This document shows, piece by piece, positions 35,747 through 48,313 of a stretch of 60,000 nucleotides of DNA. Source of the DNA: Owenia fusiformis (lineage: Eukaryota; Annelida; Polychaeta; Sabellida; Oweniidae); NCBI GenBank assembly GCA_903813345.2, contig CAIIXF020000003.1, positions 4,861,815-4,921,814 of the forward strand, in the 5' to 3' direction. Position numbers and translations under genes: made by a program. Every line of letters begins with the position of its first letter. Position 1 is the stretch's first letter. The notes beneath the pieces are model-generated. The model made no database searches. It worked only from the letters and a program-made list of their open reading frames with translations, and was not told the origin of the DNA.

Positions 35747-38700
35747 ACAAGAACACTAATGTGTACAAAATGTCCTGACCTATGGGTGATCCAGTCAAAT
35801 GGTTGTCCTAAAAATGAGTAGACAAGACTTTACTGACACAATTTGAGGACGGAAAATCCAAAATGGCCACCTTGAAATTTACCCAGAATACAAAAATTAG
35901 TCACTTCTACATTTTCATACTAAGAACCACCCCTGAAAATTTGAAATTGATCCTTCACACAGTTAACCAGAAAACATGTAAACAAGACTTTACAGACAAG
36001 ATTTTAGGACGGAAAATCCAAAATGGCTGCCTTGACATTTACCCAGAATGCCAAAATACTAATCAGATCTAGATTTTCATACTTAGAATCATCCCTGAAA
36101 ATTTGAAATTGATCTACCAAAGGGTTCACCTAAAAACGCATAGACAAGACTTTAAGGGCAAGATTTTAAGACGGAAAATCCAAAATGGCTGCCTCGACAT
36201 TCATCCAGAATGCCCAAAAACTAATCAGATCTAGATTTTCATACTAAGAATCATCCCTGAAAATTTGAAATTGATCTAACAAACGGTTCACCTGGAAATG
36301 CGTAGACAAGACTTTACAGACAAGATTTTAGGATGGAAAATCCAAAATGGCTGCCTTGACATTTACCAAGAATGCCCAAAAACTGATCAGATCAAGATTT
36401 TCATTCTAAGAATCATCCCTGAAAATTTGAAATTGATCTACCAAACAGTTCACCTCAAAACGCGTAGATAAACATGTAGATAAGACTTTAAAGAGAAGAT
36501 TTTAGGATGGAAAATCCAAAATGGCCACCTTAAAATTTACCCAGAATGCGGAACAACTAATCAGTTTCTATATTTTCATACTAAAAATCATCCCCGAAAA
36601 TTTGAAATTGATCCCTCAAACAGTTAACCTGAAAACGTATAAACACAAATTTACAGACAAGATTTTAGGACAGAAAATCCAAAATGACTGCCTTAACATT
36701 TACCTATAATGATTAAGAACCAGACCTGAAAATTTGAAATTGATCTGTCAAACAGTTAACCTGAAAACATGAATACAAGACTTTACAGACAGGATTTTAT
36801 GACGGAAAATTCAAAATGGCTACCTTAACATTTACCCAATTTGCCGAAAAAGTGAACAGTTCTAGATTTTCTTACTATGAATCATCCCCGAATATTTGAA
36901 ATTGATCTGTCAAATGGTTATCTTGAAAATGAGTGGACAAGCCTTTACAGACATAATTTTAGGGCGAAAAAGCAAAAATGGCTACCTAAAAATTTACTCA
37001 GAATGCCGAAAAAGTAAACAGTTCTATATTTTCATACTAAGAACCATTCCTAAAAATTTGAAATTGATCCCTCTAACAGTTAACCTGAGAATGAATAAAC
37101 AATACTTTACAGACACGCTTTTGAGGACGGAAAATCCAAAATGGCCACCTTAAAATGTACCAAGAATGCCGAAAAACTAATCAATTCTAGATTTTCACAC
37201 TAAAAATTATCCCCGAAAATTTGAAATTGATCTGTCAAATGGTTATCCTGAAAATGAGTAAACAAGACTTTGCAGACACGATTTTAGGAAGGAAAATCCA
37301 AAATGGCCACCTTAAAATTCACCCAGAATGCCAATAAAAATGATCAGTTCTAGATTTTCATACTTAAGCCCTGAAAATTTGAAATTGAGTCGTGAAACAG
37401 TTAGCCTAAAAACGGGTAGACAAGACTTTACAGACAAGATTTTAGGACGCAAAATCCAAAATGGCTGCCTTGACATTTACCCAGAGTGCCAAAAAACTAA
37501 TCTGTTCTAGATTTTCATACTAAGAATCATCCCTGAAAATTTGAAATTGATCTACCAAACGGTTCACCTGGAAATGCGTAGACAAGACTTTACGGGCAAG
37601 ATTTTAGGACAGAAAATCCAAAATGGCTGCCTTGACATCTACCCAGAATGCCCAAAAACTAAGCAGATCTAGATTTTTATACTAAGAATCATCCCTGAAA
37701 ATTTCAAATTGATCTACCAAACGGTTCACCAGAAAACGCGTAGACAAAACTTTACAGACAAGATTTTAGGACGGAAAAATCCAAAATGGCCGACAGTAAA
37801 AAAGTGATTATGAGTTTTTGCCGATTTCCTTTTACAAAATTATCACATATAACTACTGTTAACAACCAGAACAACGGCAACGCCAAAGCGTAGCGAATCC
37901 CATCGAACAGAAATGGCTGGTATTTTTACAAACGAAATATATAGCAAATATCATAAAACAACACACCAGAGAGGCCACCATTTCCAAAATGGTTGCTCAC
38001 TAGCCAAGTTGTCATCAGAAGAAATAATATCTTTTTTAGTAGCCACCTATAAAATTTTTGAAAAATCACACACATGTACTTGTAAAATAACACACATAAA
38101 AATGGTGGCCATTTTAACGACTACTCCACAAAGTTTTATGAGACAATGTGCCATGCTTAAAGTATTCACATATCAAATATGAACAAAATCGCTCCACTTA
38201 TACTTTTCGAGTTATAGTAAAAAATGTAAAAATGACAGCCATTTTTTAAAATGGCCGCCTACTATCTGCAGTGTCATGAGACAGTGTGCAAGGCTCATGA
38301 GTATTCACATATCAAATATGAACAAAATCGATTCACTACATTTCAAGTTATAGTAAAAACGTAAAAATGGTGGCCATTTTTCAAAATGTCCGGCTTCTAC
38401 CCAAAGTGTCATTAGACAGTGTGCCATGCTTATAGTATTCACATATAAAATATGAAACATACCAAATATGAACAAAATCGCTCCACTACTTTTCAAGTTA
38501 TAGTAAAATACGTTAAAATGGGGCCATTTTTCAAAATGGCCACCTTCTACCAAAAGTGTCATTAGACAGTGTACCATGCTTTTAGTATTCACATACCAAA
38601 TATAAACAAAATCGCTCCACTACTTTTCGAGTTATAGTAAAATATGTTAAAATGGCCACCATTTTTCAAAATGGCCACCTTCTACCAAAAGTGTCATTGG

Positions 38701-39959
38701 ACAGTGTGCCATGCTTATAGTATTCACATACCAAATATAAACAAAATCGCTTCACTACTTTTCGAGTTATAGTAAAATACGTTAAAATGGCGGCCATTTT
38801 TCAAAATTTTTTTCAAAATGGCCGCATTCTACCAAAAGTGTCATAGGACAGTGTGTCATGCTTATAGTATACACATACCAAATATGAACAAAATTGCTCC
38901 ACTACTTTTCGAGTTATAGTAAAATACGTTAAAATGGTGGCCATTTTTCAAAATGGCCGCCTTCTACCAAAAATGTCTTTAGACAGTTTCCAATGCTTAT
39001 AGTATTCACATACCAAATATGAACAAAATCGCTCCACTACTTTTCGAGTTACAGCAAAAATTGTAAAATAACGAGTAAAGGCCGCCATTTTTCAAGATGG
39101 CTGCCATATGCTTCTTTAATATCTACATTTGTAGCTTTATTAATGTCCTTTATAATTTTTTTACATTTAAAACATATTGCCATTACAGTTTTACATATTG
39201 CACCTAAATTACTGTAAAATCGGCACTAAAATGGCCGCCATTTTGAAATGAGCGGCCATTTTGAAAATCGGCTTTCGAGCAGAACTTCTAGCACCATAGG
39301 GTATATGTTTACAAAATATGAACAAAATCGGGCCAACGGTATTTGAGTTATTGCCCGGACGGACGGACGTAAGTACGTACGTACGGACGGACGGACGGAC
39401 GGAGGCGTTCCCTATATCCCTCCGAACTTTGTTCGATGAGATAATAACATAGGCTTTTACAACAAAGTACACCTGAAATTATTTATAAAGCTACTAAATA
39501 GTTAAAGTATGAAAACTGAAAAACACCATTCAATATGATACAAAGTATTATCGTGCGCTAACTTTTCTTAAAACATTCAAAATGGCTGACATAACTGAGC
39601 TAACAGGTCCAAAACATAATCAGATCTAGAATGAAGTGAGCTGAACAAGATGTTAAAGTTTTAAAAGCAACTGTGAAGCCGTTTTTCTTAAAGTTTGCAG
39701 ACAAGGATTTTAGCATTTGACTTCAAAATGGCCGACAGGAAGTAGGTATCGAATTAATTTCTTTTCATTCACATCTGTATGCACTCATAAGTTATCCCTG
39801 AAAATTTGAAAGTGATATCTTTAGCGGTTTTGGAGAAAACTGCCGGACGTACGGACGGACAGACAGACAGACGGGCAGACAGACAGATGGACAGACGGAC
39901 AGACAGACGGACGCGCCTAGGCCGACAATATGGCCCCATACTATGTGGTGGGGACATAA
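35747..39959 (+). mobile_element. Family A element A5, largest copy, interrupted by B5
   Basis: Head ACAAGAACACTAATGTGTAC, then about 12 units. Those at about 36480-37370 form a distinct subtype (AATGGCCACCTTAAAATTTA, CCCGAAAATTTGAAATTGAT) different from the flanking ATGGCTGCCTTGACATTTAC subtype. B5 splits the 3' region at 37866. The remainder resumes at TAACATAGGCTTTTACAACA and ends with a GGAC/AGAC array (39847-39913), a tail hairpin and ACATAA. Confidence 0.9.
37866..39444 (+). mobile_element. Family B element B5, nested in A5
   Basis: Complete head (CCAGAACAACGG, ACGC-CAAA-GCGT, ATCCCATCGAAC), about seven units, 3' region, GGAC/GTAC array (39357-39402) and tail hairpin with one change (GTTCGATGAGAT). 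Removing it leaves GTTAACAA joined to TAACATAGG, exactly the sequence of A1 at 7140-7158. The insertion therefore left no duplication. Confidence 0.93.
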
Positions 39960-39995
39960 AAAGGTAAAAACCGAAGTAACCAAAGCAATTCTTAC

Positions 39996-40157
39996 CTCCC
40001 AAACAATTGGAATTGCAATGATCCATAAACTTTTTTAAAGAAGTTGAGATCACATGGCATGCTTCACAACGATAAAGTGCATTTTCTGATTGCTGGGGGT
40101 CAACATCTAATAATGCTGACACTTGATTGGTTGACACATAATGCTCTGTCTCTCCCT
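39996..40157 (-). CDS. Internal exon 'b' with a C2HC-like zinc finger
   Basis: On the minus strand the exon is bounded by ATGATTTCAG and GTAAGAATT, both strong splice sites. It is 162 nt: AG completes the split Glu codon from exon a, 53 whole codons follow, and one G remains for exon c. The peptide opens GETEHYVSTNQVSALLDVD and carries YRCEACHVISTSLKKFMDHC followed by NSNC. Its two Cys at CEAC, an aromatic core, DH and a final Cys fit a degenerate C2H2/C2HC finger, possibly one that binds protein rather than DNA. Family A element A5 ends only 36 bp from the donor, so an insertion landed very close without removing the splice site. The finger, open frame and matching phase support a real exon. 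I cannot name the orthologue. Confidence 0.8.
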
Positions 40158-40189
40158 CTGAAATCATGATAATAATAGATAATAGAAAA

Positions 40190-40450
40190 CAATGTTCAAC
40201 AAAATCACTCCTTTAATTTTCAAGTTACAGTAAAAGCAAAACCAAAGTGTAGCAAATCCCATCGAACAGCAAATCCCATCGAACAGCCATGGCTGCCATT
40301 CATGGCTACCATTTTCGGAAATGGTCCACTCTAGGTCCATTGTCACTAGACAGTGTAATACATGTAACATTATACGTCTAAGTATTCACATATGAAATAA
40401 ACGAATTAACAAAATTGCACTACTTGTTCAGTAATAACAAATAACAAAAA
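40190..40450 (+). repeat. Family B-related fragment with doubled 5' motif
   Basis: One diverged unit (CAAAATCACTCC, CAAGTTACAGTAAAA) leads into AAAGTGTAGCAAATCCCATC, and the stretch AGCAAATCCCATCGAAC occurs twice in tandem. A further diverged unit follows. It starts 33 bp beyond the acceptor side of exon b. Confidence 0.65.
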
Positions 40451-40458
40451 ATGTAAAA

Positions 40459-40797
40459 CAAAACATTAACATGACAAAATGTCACCACCTTGACAGTTGC
40501 TCACAATATTATGAGTTCAATCTTAAGTCAGATTTGAACTTCTGAGAACCTGTATATGAATTTGGGAAAAAATTGGTCAATCTGTAGCAAGTTGAAAAAA
40601 GACCTTTTTGACCTTGAGAAAGTCATTGAAGGCCAAATCTCAAATCTTAAGTCAGATTTATACTTCTGAGAACTTGCACATGATTTTGAAAAAAAATTCA
40701 AGTCAGTCTAAACAGTATTTGTTAAGTTATTGGAAATAAGAATTTGTTACAGATGCCAACTGCCACAACAAAAAACAGAGACCATGACAAAACAACC
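40459..40797 (+). mobile_element. Family E element E1, short, tail missing
   Basis: Head CATTAACATGACAAAATGTC with TGTCACCACC, fewer than two units (GACCTTGAGAAAGTCATTGA) and the 3' region up to GAGACCATGACAAAAC. The final hairpin is gone. Confidence 0.75.
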
Positions 40798-42475
40798 TCC
40801 CCAGCTAAAATCCACTTACCCCATTTCCAGGTAGGCAAATTGAAAAATCTACTTCTTCCATAAAAATTACACCTGCCCCATTTTTTAAAATACTTAGCAG
40901 AATGAATAATATAGAATTGATTTTAGTGAAAATCTTTGAGAATTCTAGAGTCCAACTAATTGCACATTTTACAGGGGACCATGAATCATTGATTTTATTG
41001 ACGAAGGAAAAATTTTGTTCTACTCAGAATTCTATTTTCTCCTCAGACGTTGATTTTTTCGTAATCAATCCTGGACTCTGTCTTCTTCTTATTACTACTA
41101 TTGTCCCCATCTGATTCTGCCGGACCTTTATTACTCGATGAGGATGCAGTTGTTAAAAATCTTAACATTTTTGAAAACTGGTGACCAAGTTGAATATATG
41201 GAATATGGCAAGTAGCCGAAATGTGTTTAAGTTAAAGTCACAATATTTCCATTATAATTTATTTACTCCTGAACCTGGGAATTCTTACCCTTATCCCCTT
41301 CAGAGAGAATCTTGTCAGGTATTTATAAAGATAATGATGTTTAGCAGTAGTCCAACCTCCTAGAAAATGTGCATTATTTAGCTAAGAAAGTTCAACATTG
41401 ACCATCATTTGTTGCTCTTCAAATCAGAGGCCCAAAACTGACTCCCAGAGGGATCTAGCAATTGCTCTAGCTCTTTAAAACAGAGACCCGAAACAGGTTG
41501 GGGGAGATTTCCGAAAGATGAGAGTTGGTCATGTCATATCATGTCATGTTGGTCTGTCATATTTGATAACCAATTTTATAAACAGGCCTCATTTGCCATT
41601 GAAATCTCAGAATGTTTGCTGTTGATTTATGACTGTTCTATACAAATATGAATGACGTAACTTACTTAAATAGTCTTACTGTATTTTAAAAATGATCATG
41701 TTGAACCAAAATAAGCTACCATTTCACAATTTTCCAAGGATAAGTCAGCATATGTGCCTATTTGGTCCCTCATTTAAATGTATGTGAAAATGTATGTGAA
41801 ATATGGTTTTGTTACTGTCCTACTTTATTTGAAAAGTACATATGCACCTTGAAGACCCATGAAGAATTGAAATGAAAAATCAAGGAAATTATATTTTTGA
41901 AATATATAGTTTTTTAACTTTTTCAAATTTTTGAATTTTCTGCCACTTCAATTTGAAGGGGTAAAAATAACAAGATGGTTGCTATCTGATGTACAAAATA
42001 TCAGAAAAATTTGCCTCACTAATAATTTTCACATTTAGCCCAGTTTACCAGTTTGGACTTTTTGAATGATTCTGACAGTTTAATATTTGGGTCATGTTCG
42101 GAGATTATAAAATCGAAACCATTTACTCAAAATGCCCAAAAAGTAATCAGTTGTAAACTTTCATACGTAGAAACATCCCTGAAAATTTCAGATCAATCCC
42201 TGAATGGTTTGGATGGAAACCTGTAGACAAGCCTCAATATACAGGATTTAAAGTTGTACCAAAACCATTTTACTCGATTTGGATATATCTATGCTATTTT
42301 ACTGTGTGAAGGCAAAACTTAACAATGGTGAACCATCAATAATTCCAAAAGTTCATTTTATCATGATATCGGGGATATAAAGTCAGCACTAGTCTGTTTT
42401 CATGGCAAAACTAATTTCATTTTTAGAGCAGAAATTTTATGTCACGTGACATAAAGACTTGAAATGCTGTAATAA
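40798..42475. other. No gene seen; one family C unit near 42110-42280
   Basis: A single unit with ACTCAAAATGCCCAAAAAGT, GAAACATCCCTGAAAATTTC and GGAAACCTGTAGACAAGCC is present. The rest is AT-rich. Frames of 60-70 codons at 40902 and 41181 have no family features or splice support. Confidence 0.5.
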
Positions 42476-45280
42476 CTAGAAAAACAGCATCTCCATGTAG
42501 TAGCAAATCCCACCAAACCAACATATTTTGCTTATTAGTGGATATCGTGAAAATTCATTTTTGAGCAGAGCTTGGTTGTCCCTAAGCATCAACATATAAA
42601 ATGTAAATCATATCCATCATTTAGCATTTGAGTTGTCAAAGATTACATCTTTTTTTACGAAAAATGGCAGCAATTTTGAAATTCAGCTGCCATTTTGAAA
42701 ATCTTTCTCAAACAGAGCTACTGTGTCCCTAGGCATCAGCATATAAAATTTCAAAAATATTCATTAACTGCTATTTGAGTTATGAAAGATTACATTTTTT
42801 ACGAAAAATGGCCGCCATTTTGATATTAAGCAGCCATTTTGAAAATCTCTTCTTCAGGCTAGCTTCTTCGCCCCTAGGCATGACCGCCATTTTGATAATT
42901 AGTAGCCATTTTGAAACGCGAAATCAATAAGAAAGACTTTATCGGAAAGCCAAATCGAAAAATGATACAATTATTTTTGACAACTACACTGCTCTGAAGC
43001 TGAAAAGGTAAAATCCTTAATAAAAGAGACAAAATTAAATTACCAGGAAAACATTGTAAAACAGATTAATGAATCAACCTGTAAAGGAAAACAATACTGG
43101 AACATAGTCAATTTTTTTTTTATCCAGAACTTTTCATGCTTTACTCCCTAGTTTGAAGTGCAATTTTTCATCACATAGCTACAACTGAGGGTGAAAAAGC
43201 TGAGTGTTTCCTTAACTTTTTTTCTTCAAAATATCATAATTTAAATCAAGTGGATAACAATGCACTTCCACATTTTCCAAATAGAACTGGAACATCAATT
43301 GACCATTTATCTACCAATTCTGATGAAATTCTTCAAATAATCCAGTCCCTTGATCATGATAAAGCCTGTGGTCTTGACAAAATTAATAACAGAATGACAA
43401 AAATAGTCCAAGTATCCTTCCAGTTATCCAAATTGTTTAATATGATTTTTGCATGTGGCCAATTTCCCATAGTTGCTGGAAACTTGGAAACATTTCTGCA
43501 ATCTATAAGAAGTCTGACAGATCACAAGTTGAGAATAATAAACCGATTACTTTGCTTAGTACATTTTCCAAAATTTTTGAAAAAGTTCTGCATAATCGCA
43601 TTACAACGCATCTACTTGAAAATAACCTTCTTTATCAATTTCAATCGGGATTTCTTCCAGGACACAACACTGAGCTACAACTTTTAGTAATAACTGACTA
43701 TATCTCTAACGAAATGGAAATAGGGAACTGTGTTAATTCTGTTTATTTAAACGTGGCGTCTGCTTTTGGTACTGTACCGCATAACTTACTCATTCACAAG
43801 ATGAAATCATATGGAATTCAAGGTAAATTAGCCGATCTTTGCACTTCTTACTTAGAAAATCGAAAAGTCTGTGTCACTGTAGATTATCACACATCAAACT
43901 TTTCTCCAGACCAATTCATAAACTCTGGTGTGCATCAAGGGTCCATAATCGGACCCCTGATCTTTCTGATATATATAAATGACCTCCCTGATACTCTGAC
44001 CTCGAAAACTTTTATCTATGCAGATGACACCTCCTTATACTCTTTCTTTCACCCTTCTGGCAATCAAACTGACCTAAATCTTTTAAGTGTATGGTCTAAA
44101 ACCTGGCAATTGAAATTTAAAGCATTTAAAAGTGTTCATTTAGTTTTTGCTCAAGATATTCAAATGTCTCCGCTTTACTTTGATGGTGAAATGATCCCTC
44201 AAAAGCAATCACACAAGCTCCTGGGTTTCATCTTAGATGAGAATTTGACTTTTAATGACCATATAAATTATTTGTCTCAGTTCAAAAACTGTAAAATCCT
44301 TTGAAACTCATATCAAACAAAATACAGTCGCACCATCTTGAAATAATGTATAATTCATATTTGGCATCTCATTTTGACTACTGTAGCTCCATTTACGGAT
44401 CGTCATCCTTGGCGGCCTCATCAAAGCTTGATAAAATCCACTATCAAGCTGCTGTTATATGTGCTGGGGTACTGCATGGCTCTAATACCTCAAAGACTTT
44501 AAAATATTTACAGTAGAAATCGCTGACTAATTTTAAAACTTATAAATGATTAGAACCAGCTAAGCCAGACTAAACAAAGACAAATAAATGGATATTTATT
44601 CCTATTTCAAACTTCATACCAACTACAAAATTATTTAAGTAGAACCAACGAAAAACTGCTAAATAGACTTCGAGTTGATTTTGCCTTAAAATACCATTTC
44701 TTTACTCATAATTTTACTGGAATAATTGACAACAAATGCCTCTGTGGCTCTACTGAAGACACAAAGCATTTCATTCTAACCTGCCCCTAGCCATACCCAT
44801 GAACGTAATAAAATGATGACTGCACTTCGTGAACAAAATTTATTGTTTGATACTCAACTTATTTCTAGTAAGACAGGTCAAATATTTAATTTATAAAAAT
44901 GAACTTACTACTGATTCTAAGAAAATCCTGATAGATATAGTGATGCAATTTGTGCAATGGTAATTGAGTTATCAAAGATTACGGATTTTTTTTCGAAAAA
45001 TGGCAGTTATTTTTAGCCACCATCTTTAAAAATTCTTTCTTGAACAGAAAGCTATTATATCTTTTGGCATCAGCATATAAAATTTGACCCAAGTCCTTTT
45101 ACTGGCATTTGAGTTATCAAAGATTACATTTGTTTACAAAAAATGTTGGCCATTTTGAAATTCAGTAGCCACCTTGAAAATCTCTTCTTGAGGAAAGCTC
45201 CCTAGTCCCCAGGTATCAGCATATAAAATGAACGAACGGACAGACTCGATATCCCCCTCGAACTTTATTTGGTGGGATAA
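42476..45280 (+). mobile_element. Family F element F3, interrupted by a LINE fragment
   Basis: Head CTAGAAAAACAGC with ATCCCACCAAA (42507-42517), F units on either side of the LINE, and tail TTTGGTGGGAT (45268-45278) plus AA. The tail arm is the exact reverse complement of the head motif, including the unusual AAA in place of GAA. Flanked by A and T. Confidence 0.85.
42905..44905 (+). pseudogene. 5'-truncated non-LTR retrotransposon (reverse transcriptase), inactive
   Basis: The region reads through the family's linker (GKQYWNIV), the start of the RT domain (KACGLDKINNRM), WKLGNISAIYKKSDRS, a NKPITLLSTFSKIFEKVL block, GVHQGSIIGPLIFLIYINDL and the catalytic YADDTSLY at about 44017. The C-terminal region has CLCGSTEDTKHFILTCP, a Cys/His knuckle like those at the end of Jockey/CR1-type ORF2. 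The order is that of the LINE reverse transcriptase that copies its RNA at a nicked target. It is broken: frameshifts near 43470 and 44300, stops downstream, and the first catalytic Asp block reads LNVASAFG instead of LDxxxAFD. The endonuclease region is absent. It lies wholly inside family F element F3. Confidence 0.9.
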
Positions 45281-45656
45281 TTACATTCTAATGAAGAAGA
45301 ATAACATGGTTCACGGTAAAACGGTGTAACAATCCTGTTAGTATAAAATCAGAAATGGAAGACAGAATCACAATTTTACATCATCCAAATTGTTCAATCC
45401 AAAGACCACGGAAGGTATCGCAATAGATTTTAGACAGTCATATGTTGGATTGTGGCCATTTTCTGAAGATTTAAAAGGTACATATGTTAGACCATGCATT
45501 ATCTAAAGGACAAGGCATTAACATGACAAAATGTCACTGCCTAGTTGCTCACAATATTATGTGTTCAATCTTAAGTCAGATTTGAATTTCTTGTAGATGA
45601 TTTTGGGAATGATTTTGAAAAAATAAATTGGTCAATTTGAAGCAAGTTGAAATAAG

Positions 45657-48313
45657 CCACACGGTGAACAGAATCGCACCCTTGAACAGAATACACTTTT
45701 CGGTAAAAGATATACTGATATATTACAAAATATGTGAAAATTGGAAAGATTGACTGTTTAGTTATTTCTAAAAAAAATGTTTTAATTTAACATTGCTCTC
45801 AATGGGAAATTCTTTTTTATTTTTTAAAACAAGCCTTCACAGACACGATTTTAGGACGAAAAATCCAAAATGGCCACCTTAAAATTTACCAAGAATGCCG
45901 AAAAACTAATCAGTTCTAAACTTTTATAGGTAGAAACATCCCTGAGAATTTCAAATGAATCCCTCAAAAGGTTTGGCTGGAAACCTGTAGACAAGCCTTG
46001 ACAGACAAGATTTTTGGATGGAAAATCCAAAATGGCCGCCTTAACATTTACTCAGAATGCCGAAAAACTAATCAGTTCTAAACTTTCATAGGTAGAAACA
46101 TCCCTGAGAATTTCAAATGAATCCCTCAAAAGGTTTGGCTAGAAACCTGTAGACAAGCCTTGACAGACAAGATTTTGGGACGGAAAATCCAAAATGGCCG
46201 CCTTAACATTTATCCAGAATGCCGAAAAACTAATCAGTTCTAAACTTTCATAGCTATAAACATCCCTGAGAATTTCAAATGAATCCCTCAAACGGTTTGG
46301 CTGGAAACCTGTAGACAAGCCTTGACAGACAAGATTTTAGGATGGAAAATCCAAAATGGCCGCCTTAACATTTATCCAGAATGCCAAAAAACTAATCAGT
46401 TCTAAACTTTCATAGGTAGAAACATCCCTGAAAATTTCAAACCAGAACAACGGCAACGCCAAAGCGTAGCGAATCCCATCGAACAGCTATGGATGGCATT
46501 TTTACAAACAAAGTATATACCAAAAATGGCAGCCATTTTTCAAAATGGCCGCCTTCTACCAAAAGTGTCATTAAACCATGTGCCATGCTTATAACAAAAT
46601 CGCTCCACTACTTTTCAAGTTATAGCAAAAAACGTTAAAATGGTGGCCATTTTTCAAAATGGCCACCTTCTACCAAAAGTGCCATAAGACAGTGTGCTGT
46701 GCTTATAGTATTTACATACCAAAAATAAACAAAATCGCTCCACTACTTTTCAAGTTATAGTAAAATATGTTAAAATGGGGGCCATTTTGCAAAAATGATC
46801 GCCTTCTACCAAAACTGTCAATAGAAAGTGTGCCATGCTTACAGTATTCACATACCAAATATGAACAAAATCGCTTCACTACTTTTTGAGTTATAGTAAA
46901 ATATGTTAGAATGGCGGCCATTTTTCAAAATTTTTTTCAAAATGGCCGCCTTCTTTCAAAAGTGTCATATGACAGTGTGTCAAGCTTATAATATTCCCAT
47001 ACCAAATATGAACAAAATCGCTCCACTACTTTTCGAGTTATAGTAAAATACGTTAAAATGGCGGCCATTTTGAAAATGGCCGCCTTCTACCAAAAGTGTC
47101 ATTAGACAGTGTGCCATGCTTATAGTATTCACATACCAAATATGAACAAAATCGCTTCACTACTTTTCGAGTTATAGTAAAATATGTTAAAATGGTGACC
47201 ATTTTTCAAAATGGCGGCCATTTTTCAAAATGGCCACCTTCTTCCAAAAGTGTCTTTAGACAGTGTGCAATGTTTATAGTATTCACATACCAAATATGAA
47301 CAAAATCGCTCCACTACTTTTCGAGTTAGAGCAAAATTCGTAAAATAATGAGTAAAGGCCGCCATTTTTCAAGATGGCTGCCATGTGCTTCTTTAATATC
47401 TACATTTCTAGCTTTATTAATGTCCTATATAATTTTTTTACATCTAAAACATATTGCTATTACAGTTTTACATATTGCACCTAAATTACTGTAAATTTGG
47501 CACTAAAATGGCCGCCATTTTTAAATGAGCGGCCATTTTGAAAATCGGCTTTCGAGCAGAACTTCTACCCCCATAGGGTATATGTGTATAAAATATGAAC
47601 AAAATCGGGCCAACGGTATTTGAGTTATTGCCCGGACGGACGGACGGACGGACGGACGGACGGAGGGAGGCGTTCCCTATATCCCTCCGAACTTCGTTCG
47701 ATGGGATAATGAATCCCTCAAACGGTTTGGCTGGAAACCTGTAGACAAGCCTTGACAGACAAGATTGTAGGACGGAAAATCCAAAATGGCCGCCTTAACA
47801 TTTACCCAGAATGCCGAATAACTAATCAGTTCTAAACTATCATAAGTAGAAACATCCCTGAGAATTTCAAATGAATCCCTCAAACGGTGTGGCTGGAAAC
47901 CTGTAGATAAGCCTTGACATACAAGATTTTAGGAAGGAAAATCCAAAATGGCCGCCTTAACATTTACCCAGAATGCCGAAAAACTAATCAGTTCTAAACT
48001 TTCATAGGTAGAAACATCCCTGAAAATTTCAAATGAATCCCTCAAACGGTTTGGCTGGAAACCTGTAGACAAGCCTTGACCGACAAGATTTTAGGACGGA
48101 AAATCCAAAATGGCCGCCTTAACATTTACCCAGAATGCCGAAAAACTAATCAGTTCTAAACTTTCATAGGTAGAAACATCCCTGAGAATTTCAAATGAAT
48201 CCGTCAAACGGTTTGGCTGGAAACCTGTAGAAAAGATTATTCGGGACGCCCGCCGCCCGCCCGCCCAACCGCCCGGCAAACTGATTACAATATAGCACCT
48301 GAGGGTGTGATAA
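45657..48313 (+). mobile_element. Family C element C1, nested in E and containing B6
   Basis: A head with TCGCACCCTT (45674) is followed by units of about 160 bp: GAATCCCTCAAACGGTTTGG, GGAAACCTGTAGACAAGCC, CAAAATGGCCGCCTTAACAT, CTAATCAGTTCTAAACTTTC. A GC-rich CCGCC stretch (48247-48275) takes the place of the GGAC array. The tail hairpin GCACC-TGA-GGGTGT is followed by GATAA. GAGGGTGTGA (48301-48310) complements the head motif with two mismatches. The units share a GATTTTAGGACGGAAAATCC block with family A. Confidence 0.8.
46442..47709 (+). mobile_element. Family B element B6, nested in C1
   Basis: Complete head, about five units, 3' region, GGAC array (47634-47665) and hairpin tail. Removal joins TTTCAAA to TGAATCCC, which is the intact C sequence seen at 47867-47878, so there is no target duplication. 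Confidence 0.93.

Noticed and set aside
39769-40167. 132-codon minus-strand frame taken as a single-exon gene
   Set aside because: Only 39996-40157 behaves as coding, with splice sites at both ends. The rest of the frame lies in the A5 tail and microsatellite.
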